Positions 26,942 through 38,700 of a stretch of DNA of 64,000 bases are shown piece after piece (the stretch's first letter is position 1; each line of letters begins with the position of its first letter). The notes under the pieces are model-generated. The model saw nothing but the letters and a program-made list of their open reading frames with translations. It did no database searches and was not told the origin of the DNA. Both the position numbers and the translations under genes were made by a program. The stretch comes from Pelecanus crispus (lineage: Eukaryota; Chordata; Aves; Pelecaniformes; Pelecanidae). The stretch is from the NCBI RefSeq assembly GCF_030463565.1, contig NC_134654.1, forward strand, positions 17,252,202-17,316,201, read 5' to 3'.

Positions 26942-27759
26942 TCCATAATCTCATATCTAGTCCTTCTCTTGCAGAAAGCTCAAGTAGAGGAAGCACAATT
27001 TGCAGGAATAACACATCTGCACTAGGACATCTTGCAGCCCAGCATTGTCAGTTGTGGATTGCCCCCCTTCACATCCCTCATCGACAGAAATGGTGGTGGC
27101 AGCTTGTGCTACAGCCCCAAATACGTGGACTCACTGCTCCAACATGCACCTGGTAGAAAAAGGGTTGAAAAGAGCTGAAAGAAGAAAAAGTAACTCACCC
27201 AAGGTGTCAGGGCAAGCCCCTGGTTGATCTGGGAAGAGACCATGGAGGTCCTGCACCAGCTGTAGTGTTGGACTCACAACCGCTCCGCTCTGCTTGTTGT
27301 CACTGCCAACACTGATGTACACTTCCCTTGTGACAGAACCTCCTCTCTAGACAACACTCCCAACAACAGCTTTTCTTCCAGACCCTCCCAACCTCACCCT
27401 CTCTCTAAATAGACTGAGAACATCATGCTCCAGCAGACAGCAGAGCTGGGGTGAAGGATACAAAGGCTGCTCTCCTCGGTGGGAATGTGTGCTCTTCCTT
27501 CCACCTGATGCACCAAAGCCCCTGGAGCTGCAGCAGCAGCAATGCTTGCACCCAGCACAGTCTGGTGAAGGAAAGATCTGCTGTGGCTGTATGTGGGACT
27601 CAGTAGCCCACAAAGGCAAAGTGACTTACCCTCAGTCATCTTCATCCATAGCGTGCCCTTAACTGCATATGCTTTCTCCCATGTGTCCACACCTACCTTC
27701 CCCCCATGGCCTCACACAGTCCATCACCTGCCTTATGCCACGGCTGAGTTGTTCTCAAG

Positions 27760-27832
27760 GATTTTGTGGGTGAGACTCAGGGTTTATTGCAGGACCTGCC
27801 ATGTGACCTTGAAAAGTCATTTGTGTATCTGG
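27760..27832 (+). mobile_element. Possible degraded MIR fragment
   Basis: The segment tgccatgtgaccttgaaaag followed by tcatttgtgtatctggaaatg resembles the MIR central region ('ctgtgtgaccttgggcaagtcactt') and its tail, but with more mismatches than the copy at 24.55 kb. Treat it as tentative. Confidence 0.35.
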
Positions 27833-28434
27833 AAATGTATTGGCTCTAGGTGTTTTTTTGCATAAACTACTTTCCCTGTGGTGTTTCTGCCCTACTGCTG
27901 AGCACGTAGGACTCGATAATCAAATGACGTCAAAGAAAATTCCAGCCAAAACCCCGGCAGCCTTAGTCCCTCCCTGGCAGCAGCCGCTGTGAACAGCCAA
28001 CAGCATCCAAACGAGCACAGCCCAGGCTTGGACAATGGCTCTCCCTCTCCGGCAGCACAAGACAAACCATCACAGATAGTGGGAACAATCCTGTGGGATT
28101 AAGCAACCTACCACAAGCAGGGCTGACATCTAAGACAACACATGGGCAAGCAAGGCCACTGACTGCTAGCTCCCAAGGGCAGAAGAACCGGAGAAGGCAA
28201 CTCTCTGGAGCAAAGGCTGCAGAGCCTGCAGCCTACCCGTCCTCTGCCTTTCATTACACGCTGAGTAGACTTCCTGTCTGAAGAGGAAGCCACAAGCCAC
28301 GCGGCTGAATCCATCCACATAAAAACATACCCCTCCCCACCGGCCGAGGACAAGGGCTCTGCCACGGGCTTGCCCATCGAGATGGTTTCCAAGAGCAACC
28401 TGCACTTCTGCATTTTCAACAGAGATCTTCTTAC

Positions 28435-28567
28435 TTCATCTTCCCGCGCGCTGGTGCCAAAAGGAGAAGTGCTCTGGAGCTGGGGGAAGTTGTGCCACCA
28501 TTTCCTATTCTGGACGATGATTTCACCCTCCTGCCACATCCGAGAGCCACACGTGGCACCCGCCACA
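28435..28567 (-). other. Exon-like segment of unknown identity
   Basis: On the minus strand this 133-bp segment is bounded by an acceptor-like cag preceded by a moderate pyrimidine content and by a strong donor (gaa|gtaaga). It is fully open in a frame that extends for 177 codons. The product contains GEIIVQNRKWWHNFPQLQ and has no family I recognise. The plus strand of the same place is also open with its own acceptor and donor (28423-28582), so coding on either strand is unproven. It may be a conserved non-coding element or a transcribed non-coding exon. Confidence 0.25.
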
Positions 28568-30601
28568 CTGCGCAAATGAGCTGTAAGTCTGTTAACATGC
28601 ACAGGACTCTGGTTTGGGCCAAGCAGTTCCAGGAAACTCAACAGTCATGTTCAAGAAAATACAAAAATAAATACCACGCACAAATGATCCAGTCAGAAAT
28701 AACCATCCTGTCCCTTGGCGCTCACAAGGCTGCAAGACACCAAAGCAGAGCGCACAGCTCAGTGACGGAGATGCTGGGGAAGGAAAGACAAGTGGAAGCA
28801 GCAGTCCAGGTTCAAGCAATGACTTTCTGCCTTCCCCTAAACGATGACACACATGGCTAGGTTGGGTTCAAGCAATGCTGGGGTCGTCTCGTCGTCTGAA
28901 GAGGGTCAGTTCCCTTGGCCTCTTCCCACTGCCAGGCAGCACCATCTTACAATGGGGGAAGAGCAGATCCAGAGCAGCCGAGAGGTCCACTCCTCCCTGC
29001 ACATTCATGGGGCTGGACTCTTCCCACCTTGATGCTAAAGGAACAGCTACATACCAACCAATTACTGATGAACATCTGAAGGAAAGACTCTTTCCAGCTT
29101 ATATCACCAGGGTTTCCCCCTATTTGCTTAGCGTGGGCATGGGGGCCAGGACTTATGCTCTCCCAAGCAGCTTGGGTCTGTCTTCCAGTCTTGAACAGCA
29201 GATTCAAGCATCACTGCATATGCAGAGGGCTTTCCTTACAGCCATAATAATAGCTTGGGTTTCTGCTGACACCAACTGAAACGTCATCCCCATTTAGAGG
29301 GCAATATCTCCTGTCTTCCTTTCCTAAGGGAGCTTTGTAAGCCCCATTATCAGAAGCTTTCTACAGCTAAAGAGTGGATCAGTTGTTAACATGTTCCCTG
29401 CCTAAAACTTACTGCTGTAGCCTTATCAGAGAGGCATCTCTAGATATTTTTAGAGGTAATATCTGCTAGCACAGGAATTACACTGCATTAATTAGCAGAG
29501 ACACACATACTGACAATCACAAGGTCAAAACACAACATCCATAATTTACACCTCGTTGGGAGTTACTGAGAAAATAGGACATACAAGAGGTATCACAAGA
29601 TCTACCATCTTTAAGGGCTCTGAGCACAGAGGCTCACATCTCCCCAGAACAAACAGGGAAAATCTACTTTCTCAGAGGGACCAAATCCTCATGGACAGCA
29701 AAACTCAGTGGGGGCTCTACAGGCATGTTGAGTCAGTCCCTAGAAAGAAACACAAGGGTTTGCAAGGCCGTTGTCCAGCAGTCTGGTGGCTTGGGGGGGA
29801 AAAAAAAAAGGGTGGTTAACATTTGCTCTTCTGCAATAAACTACTACGAAAATTTGTCTGCATTTTGGTATCAGTGGCCATCCATGGTCCTCAACAGATA
29901 CATGCAGCCTCAGCCTTTCAGATGACAGAGGTACCTTGAATCTGAGAGGAGCAGCTTCCTTTTTTAATGGCTAGTTAAGGCTAGAGAAAGTTTTAAGTTA
30001 ATTGGTTATACAGATGGGCAGATCCACTTTCCCAAGCCATCTAGATCATTCCTCAAGAAGTTCATAGCCTGACCCCACCCTAACCAGCCTCTCTTCTCCC
30101 AAAGCTTCCTCCCCTGGGTAAAAGTTACTGGCAAGGAAGCATCAGTAAGTCAGGCTGAGACAGGACTTCCCACACTTCCCATTGAGCACACAGGCACCAT
30201 CAATAGCAATACCTAGCTGGTACCTCAGAGCAATGGACCGAGAGAAGGTTTCACTCTGGTTTCACCACTGCTGAGCAGGACAACCCTGGTAGATGTGTGG
30301 ATTAAGCAGGATAAATCAGTTTCCCTCAAAAAAATCCCCAAAGTGCAGCTGCTCAGAGAGGGAGAGAGAACCACTGTGGGATGCAAGACTGACAGCAAGT
30401 CGATACTCACCACCATCTAAAGAAAAAAACTGTGCCATTACTTGCCTACAAAACGCTTGATCGTGACAAGGATTCAGATGAAATTAAGACATCCAGAGCT
30501 GGTCGATGGCTAGGTCAGGTGCACTGTGCTTAGGGCCAGAAGGGGCTTATTCATATGCATGACAACTGTTCAGTTAGACTTGCTGCCAAAGTAGTTTACA
30601 C

Positions 30602-31002
30602 CTTCTTCTCTGAACACCCTGGATCACCAGCAGCCCTGCTGGCATCCCCACAAAGGCTCTTACCAGCACACCAAAGTGCATAGCAAAATTAAGAAAGTCT
30701 CTAACATCCTGAATACCTTTGTGAACCTGCTGCACAGCCAACAACATATCAAGGTGGAGAAGACCAGCCAAAACTCCTGGTATCTTGTTTCTCACAACAA
30801 TGTAATTAAGGCTGGCAACTTCAGGATTATCATCCAGAGCCAAAAAAAAAAATGATGGAGTCCAAGGCATGAAGCAAGATAACTGAGCAGAAAAATCATC
30901 TGCTGACTTTGGAGAACCTGCATCAACTATCTGTTCTGCTATAAAGCTCTGCAGTGACACTGGGTCCATCCCAGGGGTAGAATGCATTGCCTCCAACTTT
31001 AG
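30602..31002 (-). CDS. Putative coding exon of an unidentified protein (exon B)
   Basis: On the minus strand an acceptor with a T-rich tract (cctcatttttgcatag) opens a 401-bp segment that stays open to a good donor (aag|gtgtaa). It begins in phase 0, ends in phase 2 and encodes 133 residues in moderate-GC DNA where such a frame is unusual. The product is helix-like and leucine-rich (for example GLLHLDMLLAVQQV), as in HEAT-type alpha-solenoids. By eye it has a weak colinear resemblance to the C-terminal part of FANCD2: an SPK-x-A motif, then 51 residues to a paired leucine, then a Y/F-G-x-L motif before AF. This is from memory and unscored, so I give no gene name. It could also be a pseudogene or an exon of a non-coding RNA. 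Confidence 0.4.
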
Positions 31003-31175
31003 CTATGCAAAAATGAGGCGACTCTCTAAGCAAATTGACATCTACAGAGAGAGAGAGCACCTGGTGTGGAGGTCAGCTCATCCCATCCAACCTGAACCCC
31101 TCTTCAGGGTGAGCCCGCAAGTTTAATTTGAGGCCTGAATTTTTAGGCAGGCATCCTTAAGCAAGACAACTCCCA

Positions 31176-31546
31176 TCCTTATTTTCCTAAGCTGCTTCCC
31201 ACATGCAAAGCAGGAATAATCACACTTCCTTCCTTATCCAGCAGTTGCACAACCAAATGTTTCAAAGGCTGTAAGAAGCTCAGATAGTGCAATAATGGGA
31301 ACATGGAAATTGCAAGAGACTCACTTAGCTTAGCTTTCACTTCTTTCACCCCCAAACTTGATTCATAGCCAACATTTTTGGCAAGTGACTTTGTCTGCTT
31401 GAGATCCCCAGGACTCCTTGCTAGACTTCCACTTTTGGACAGCCAGGTGTAAACTCTGAGGAAGAGTGCCAGAGGCTGGAACGACCGGTTCTCAATAAAC
31501 CACCGATCCAAGAAAGCTTTACAAGTGTGCCACTTTAAAGTCTCTG
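31176..31546 (-). CDS. Putative coding exon of an unidentified protein (exon A, upstream of exon B)
   Basis: On the minus strand an acceptor (ctctgtttttacag) precedes a frame that is open from 31546 to a TAA at 31176-31178, about 122 codons. It starts in phase 1. The product includes KAFLDRWFIENRSFQPLALF and LHYLSFLQPLKHLVVQLL, helix-rich and leucine-rich like the neighbour at 30.6-31.0 kb. I found no convincing donor near its end that would join in phase 0 to exon B: the phase-0 GT sites (cat|gtggga and agt|gtgatt) are poor. It may be a terminal exon, a decayed exon or chance. I do not recognise the protein. Confidence 0.33.
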
Positions 31547-31548
31547 CT

Positions 31549-34500
31549 GTAAAAACAGAGAGTTATTTCCACCTTTGAAGATGGAGTGCGTGCTTTAAAA
31601 CTGACTAAAGTAAATTTTATGGGGCTATTTCACAGATGAACTGCATTAGCGTAGTGATAATCCAGAAAACACAGACAAATAAGAGAAAATAAATGCATCA
31701 TTACTTAGTTATTTGGAGCGCATGAGGGCTAGCAACAGATAGTCACAGGCACCAACAGCCCAGCACGTGTGGGACAAGAGAGCAGACGTCTCATTTCCAC
31801 ACCAAAGCTGCATTAGCTCTTCAGCCAGAGACATGAGGAGCTACTGAACTCAGTAGCAAAATTCCCATCAACAGTGGCAGGACCAGTTATGGACCCTCAC
31901 CTGAGGTTATTGAAGAAATCAGCTGACCTATGCCTACAACCAAGCACCCATCACTCCTGGGGGGAATACGCAATCTCTTACCCAACCTGCTAAGGCTGAC
32001 CAACACACACAGGATTTAAAGTGATGGCAGAGGAGCGAGGAAGGCTCCAGCACGCAACCACCCATGGGAGAATCATTGCTGAACGCTGCTGTTTGGGGCT
32101 GTCACTGGCTCTCCTCTCGAGTAATTTTTTTTTTTCCAATCATTTTTTAATAAAAACCATTTAGACAAGCAGGTGGGGCTGCCCCTAAAATGTACAAAAT
32201 GCAACCACAACAAAATTTTACTGATTTCAGAGTGAAACTGCCATCATGTTATCATCCTGGTAATGAACTTCTCATCACAATATTACTGCCTAGACTCCAC
32301 CTCCAAGGAGCAGCTCCAGGAGTTTATTTCCACTTTATGAAGCAGAAAGACAGTCTCCTCCTAAGCCTGACCAGACATACCAAGGTAAAGCATACTGCAA
32401 AACACAGTGCAAGAGCTGGAAGGTGGCACACAGTAGCTGGGATTGAGTTTGCATCCAGGCTCAACTTTTGGCCACATTAGGACAAGCCCAGAGCCACGCA
32501 CTGGTTCCAGTTTTAGCAAGGAAGTCACAGCAGGTAGCTGAAACCTGAAAGTGGACAAGCAGCCTCGGAGGTAGCAGGGCCAAGGGCAGTGCCAGCAACC
32601 CCCAGGCAATTCTTAGCTATTGGAGAGAAACAAGATGATCACAGAAACAAGGTGATGTGCATCTGGCACGATGTGTATGAACGACCATCTCCCTCATTTG
32701 CAGAGGATATCATGGGACCAGCTTCATGGAGACCATGTGCCACTCATGAGACTCTTTGCACTCACACCAAATCTCTCTGATCCTTCCAGAATCTGTCCCT
32801 GTGCAGTGATAGCTGCAATTGGATAAAGTAACAAAAGAAGTCTCAGCAATGTGTAATAAGAGCAATCTGCAAACTGCAATCCAGCCAAGTTCACCAAGAG
32901 TTGGATTAAAGACAAGTACATGCTGGTTTCATAGCATCACTTCCACCTTCCTCACCAGCAGTGCTGGCAGCAAGTGAAGGCACTGGGTGAAAACAACAGA
33001 GATCCCTTTTCCAGTCCTGGGGTCTCATAGGAACTGGTGGGAGAGAATAAGAACAGCAGCAGCTCCTCAGTTGTGGGTGTTGGCTTCAGCCCTTCAGGTA
33101 CCGAATTTGCAGTGGGGGCACAGCACCCATCCTCCTTAACACTGGACACTGAGAAGACCAGTAGCAGATTTTAGGAAGCCAAGGGACCTCCCAGAGAGAG
33201 ATATTCAACAGTAATTGAGTGGGGATCACAACAATTTGCATCAGCTTTGCATCTCAACTGACCTGAGCTCAAACCAGTCATTTGAAGGTTTGTTGCTTCC
33301 ACATTCAGGTCTGAATTTTAGACTAACTATGCATTTCCTCAAGAAACAGAAGTAGCCTGCAATGCATCGCAGGCTTATACAAGCCAAAGACACTTGCAAA
33401 CTACTCTGGGACTTTCTGTAAGTGAGCGATTCTCTTGCTGTGAGGTTAGCAATGTGAGCGGGGCAGCTACGTGGAGACCAGGACCAGCATTAGACCCTAG
33501 CAGCAACGCTTAGGGGAAACTGAAACCACAACAGTGTGATAGTGTCCAGCGCAGAATTGTCTGCAAACCTCTCTACCACCCATTCTGCAAACTGGGACTT
33601 CCTCTTGACTTATTTTTAAAATGTTCTTTTTTACAATTACCATTTTTCAGGACAGGACCTAGTGTATTCTTGACAAACAGATAACGGGGGAATTCCACTT
33701 GCTACCCCCTTTAAAGTCATGATGTATTCTGATGCCGAGAAATACAAACCTCTGAATTAGTCCCACCGAGCCATCACCAAGAAGAAGAGTTGCAATGGTA
33801 CCTTCTCTCATTCTCCAAAAAGACATTTCTCTGTATGCAACCCCAGTGACTCAGTGCAGGTTCTTTCTATCAGAGATGCCCTTACCATTGGCAAGATGCT
33901 GCCTTCATCTCCATCTCCAGCTAAAAATATGGGCTGCACCCTTCATCTCTGTATTCTGTTATTTTTTTGCTCCTGTAATGCAACGCTCTTGAACTGTTCC
34001 AGTATCAGGCTTTGGGAAGTGAAAGGCACAGGGAGGAATGTGTCTCCCTGATGTTGTTAGAAAAAGGTCTAGTACTTTTTGCAACAGTTTCTGAAGGAAA
34101 CTGTGAAAGTCCCATTCCTGGAGATGCTGAAAGACAAGCTTCAAATTGAAAGCCAGGGAGAAAACATGCTCTGCTCGGGGTGGGAAATGGGATAACTGTA
34201 ATCACAGAAAGGCTGCTGTAAAGAGGAAGAGAATTATCTGTTCCCATGTCCTTGAAGGCAGAATAAGCTGCAACAGACTCAAATCAAATGACAGGAGAGT
34301 GGTTTCTGCCCCAAGGCCAGGGAGAGACCCTCAGCAGCCCTTCCAGTCCTGTGTTCCTCTGTCCTCATTGCCTTTTCAATCCTCCTGCTTCGAGGAAGAT
34401 GAGCAGCTACAGAGGTTGTGGGAATTTCTTGGATTTCACCATTGAAAAGTATATCTTGACACTGAACAGTAACTTCCTAAAAAATACCAAATGAAAAAAA

Positions 34501-35527
34501 AAAAAATTCCAGCCCTACCCTGTGCTTCTTTTTATCTCCTCTCCATCAGTGCTCTGCTCACCTTCTGACACACCAGACCAAGGCTGACAGGTTTCAGCAG
34601 CCCGTGCTTTGCTTTCTGGCCAGGAGCACAGACCCAAGCCTATCTCCTTTCCTCTTACACTCATTGGCAATAGAAGCTCCACTGCCAATGCCACACAACC
34701 AGCAACACCTCCATACCTCCCTGCCATCCAAACACTGCTCTCAGCCAGCCTGTGATGGGTGCAGAGAGATAGATGACCCAGAACATCAGCAACCCCAACC
34801 CCATCCATAACCATTCAATGGGCTGTGTGGGCTTGGCAAAACTCAGCCAGGGTAAGAAAAGCCTCTATTTTTCTCCTCAAAAACCAGCAGAAATGACACA
34901 TACCTGATCTGAGTAAGAAAAGACCAGTTATATATACTCACTTTTCAGAGAGGAAATGTACTTGTTCCTGGCACCAATTATGAAAACCCCTCGCCACATG
35001 ATGCAAGAGTTAATTTTAGCTTCTATCAGTCTTTATCACAACAGTGAAGGTTAAAGTTTCACCCAACACCACAGTCAATTACAAGCTCAGTGCCACATTA
35101 AGCCCAAAAAAGATTTAGGCTGGAGATAGCAATGGTGTTTGGCACAGCCCAGCTGGGTGCTGGGTGCCGTCAGCAGTATGTAATGGAAACTCCAGGGCTG
35201 CTCTTCAGGGAAGGTGGAAGTTCAGCAGAAGTGGCTGTGTGTCACAGGAGAGGACCGGGGGAAAAAATAAAAAATTCAGCAAATGTGTAATTTAGAGGGG
35301 GGAAAAAAAAAGGTGTTTCCCAAAATAAAGGCAGCAGCCCAAGCTGACCCTGCCAAGACACAATAGAGCGTCAGACAGTTTCTCCCAACGCTCCCTAGGG
35401 TGGCTGTTCAACCTGGTGGGACAGACTGCAAGGAGACATCTCTGTTGGAAGGGTCTTACACCTACTCACATGGGGCAAAGGGGACAAGACTCCAGGTATT
35501 TCCATGCTCCGCAGGAGACACCCTCCC
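31549..35527. other. Non-coding stretch; possible MIR relic near 32.4 kb
   Basis: No supportable exon. Around 32400-32460 the plus strand (gtggcacacagtagctggga, then ttgagtttgcatccaggctc) faintly resembles the reverse complement of MIR. Around 34.08-34.14 kb a segment (cccattcctggagatgctga) resembles the CR1 3' region ('ccccatccctggaggtgttcaag') but is too short and diverged to claim. Confidence 0.35.
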
Positions 35528-35710
35528 AAAAGAATACGGGGCACCTGGGGTTGAGGTCCATGCCTAGACATAGCAGGTGCTGAGCTCCCTCCCAAGCTCA
35601 AGTCTTCACAGAGGCTGGAGATGCTGCAATGAAGTTTTCAGCTTGGGAGGGAACCCAGCACCTACTACCTCTGGGCACAGATCTCAACCCCAGCTGTCCC
35701 ATGTGCTTTC
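35528..35710. repeat. Near-palindromic inverted repeat, arms about 80 bp, loop 23 bp
   Basis: Arm 1 (35528-35607) and the reverse complement of arm 2 (35631-35710) align along their length with one single-base gap. The shared core runs from ctggggttgag through gtaggtgctg or gcaggtgctg to ctccctcccaagct or ttccctcccaagct. Identity is roughly 80 percent by hand count, and most differences are transitions. The loop is 35608-35630. A transcript from either strand would fold into a long hairpin. I recognise no transposon family. Confidence 0.8.
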
Positions 35711-38700
35711 TATGCCAGTTGCTGTGTACACGGGGCTTCTTTGGACACGGCCCTTAGGGAAAATCCATTTTTACTGTGCAAGGTTACACGTGGGTGGCAC
35801 CATCATATTTAGGAGAGCATCAAACACAAAGGGAAACAGCGGTACCACGATACCATGAAAAATTCTCATCAGCTATTCTTTGTTCCACTGACCCAGCACT
35901 TTCCTATGCCTCTCCAAACTCTTCCTAAGACTTCTTTCCCCCCAAAAAACACATCATGTTGCTCCCTACTCTGCTACACTGGCTCACAGGGAGGGATGCT
36001 GGTTTTGGGGGGTTAGGTTTGGGGTTGTTTGGGGGATTGTTTTTTTTTTTTTTTTATTGCAAAACCACCTATTAGCCTCAACAGGGCCAGGGACTATCCC
36101 CATCCTGCAACCAAGCAAAGTGGTACAGAGCACACACAAATAAGGATCCCTCCCAGAGGGGACCCCAACCTCTGCCCCACACTGCCTTCCCCCTGCAGCT
36201 CCCTTGCGATGAAGGACAGTGAGAGCTGATGCTAATTCCTTCAGCCTATTCTGGAAAACAAGTTTACAAGTGAGATTTCAATTGGCTCCATCTCTGCTTA
36301 ACTACTCCAGCTGTGAAACAAAGTAAGTGAGAGACAAAGCACTACAAACAAGCAGCGTGAACATTTCAGAGGGCTTTTTGTGGGTTTCAATGCCAAACCC
36401 ACTAAACAGATTAACTTACAGCATAAACAAGCAAGTAAATCTTTCCCCCCCAAGGCCCTGTGTATCCAAAGGAAGCTTTAGAAGTTGCTTCCTGCCATTG
36501 TGGAGGCCCTGCTGGGAACCCAGGAGACTTTTCAGTCCCTGGCTTCATTGCCCAAAACCTTCAACTTACTTCCAGCACCACTGGCTGCAGCACCACAAAA
36601 GACAGATGATGGCAAGGACGTTGACCGTTCCCCATCACCCTCAGGCCAAGGGCAAGTGGGGCTGCAATTCACACCTGCTTCCAAAGCTCACAGAAGGGTG
36701 TGAGCCCCACTTTGACCAGAGGACTCATACAACCACAGCACTACCATCATAATGAGAAGAAAGGAAGTCTCCAAATGAGGAGACAGACCAAGAAGAGGTT
36801 GGCATCCATCCAACAGTGGGACAACTAGCAGCGGCCAACCCCACCAGGCTGTTATCCCCTGAGCATCTTCAAACAGCCCACAGCCCTGAAACACCACAGC
36901 AGCACCCGCACTTGCCATTTGAGAGGGAAATGACACACCTAGGACACAAAACCTTTCCAAACCCTGTGCTCATGTCTAGGAAGAAACAGGCTCAAGCTGT
37001 GCTGGAGGCCACCACTGCATCCCAGATGTGCCAAACCCAGCAGATGTGGAGAAGGGCAGACTGCACAAAGGGAAGTGCTGGGACTGGAGAGCTCGGGGCA
37101 GTCCCATCACAACGAGCGAGGTCCAAGCCCCTGGGGTCTCCCAGGTTGAGGGCAGGACCCTGAGCTGGACCTTCCTTTGGCCTGGCCTAGTACAGTCACC
37201 AGAGCTACACTCCTATCAGCCCATAAAGCCATGGAGAAGACAAGCTGAAAGGTATCCTCTTCATGTGAAGGCCCTATCCACCACTCTCTATCCCTTCTCC
37301 CTGGCACAGTGACTACATTTGACAATGACATGACAGCTGCAAGGGACACTGAGACCACCCCATCCCTGAAGTGCCAGGTTGGCACAGCCCCAAACAGCTG
37401 GTCTTCAAATCCCCTCAAGTCACATGTCAGAGGAGCAAGGGGTGCAAGAGCCCATGCAGCAAGTGCAGCCTGAACCCCTTCCAGCCCCCTAGTTCCTCCC
37501 ATGACGGGCAAAAGCATCACAGCACATGGGGCCCTCATCCCAACTTGCCCAGTCCCTTGGCTCAGCTCTTCCCTAGGAGCCGAGGTCCTGGGAATTGGCA
37601 TGACGGTGACTATAAGTGCCCAATTTCCACAGAGTCAAAGGCTACTCCCTTCATCCTAAAGCATCACACTCGTGGTATTCTGAGTTGGAGACCACAGGGA
37701 GTAGGCAGGATGCTGTTAAATACTCACTATCCTGACATCACTTTGAAACCCAGAGCCACAATCTCGCAGCTCAGGGCCCACCATGAAGGAGGTCCCCAGC
37801 CTCTAGGTGTGCTCTGTACCAGCAGACATGGATTTAGACTCATGTAGCCATTCCTTGACTCTGCCTGAGCTCCCTAAAGGATTAGAAACCCACCAGCATT
37901 CAGACCAGATCAACCTGGGAACAATTTGCATTTAATGAGCAGTCCTTTAGGGCCATTAGGCTTGGTGGCTTTGATTGCAATCCAGCTAATTGATCCAGGG
38001 AGGCAAACCTCAAGCAGAAGCCCTCTCAGATGAGCAGGATTCACACACATGGATGAGGAGCAGCAGGGATGTCACCCAGCCTGGGTCTGCAAGGCTGGAG
38101 TTTGCCCGGTTGAACTGCAAAGCCTCCATAACTCCACCACACAGCCATGGGTGATGGGAGGCTGCACATGGCGTGTGTACCGATTTGCAAGGTTTATCAA
38201 CACAAAGACACTGAGAATGAAGAAACATTTGTGAAGTTTCTCATGTACAGATTGCCAGAAACAATGAGAAAAGGGAAATGCCACCTGAAAGGATGAGAGC
38301 TTGTTTGCAGAGAAGCCTCTGAGCCAAGGGTTTAAATAGACATAGAGCAATGGGGGAAGCAGCTGAAAGGGGAAGCGTTTCATCCTAATTTGAGACAACA
38401 AAGAATGGGCCTTTGTGGAAGAGATGAAAAACACTTTTGCAAGCTCAAGACAACTTCTTTCCTAAACTGTGCATGCACCAGCCATACACCCATCCATGCA
38501 GTGCTGCACTGGAACAGACATTAACACAATATTGAAAATACCTTGATGTTATACAGTTACAACCCTTCAACACAGGATAAAAAAAGATGATGAATTCCCT
38601 ACCTCAGCAACTGCTAAGGACAGTCACAAGATCGGGTTCAAGGTCTTGAAGGATCAAGCTCTTCCTGCTCAGCCAGAGCAGCATCGGGCAGCCGTGAGTG

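Noticed and set aside
27182..27322. Candidate PIK3R5 first coding exon (LQLVQDLHGL before a strong donor)
   Set aside because: No ATG in frame before an upstream stop, a weak acceptor, and low identity outside LHGL. Kept only as part of a finding.
34081..34140. Possible CR1 3' fragment (cccattcctggagatgctga)
   Set aside because: Too short and diverged, and it lacks the diagnostic CR1 3' end that would follow. The resemblance could be chance.
17260..38130. Shared 15-base word tgaactgcaaagcct at 17.26 and 38.11 kb
   Set aside because: Flanks do not align, so there is no evidence of a dispersed repeat.
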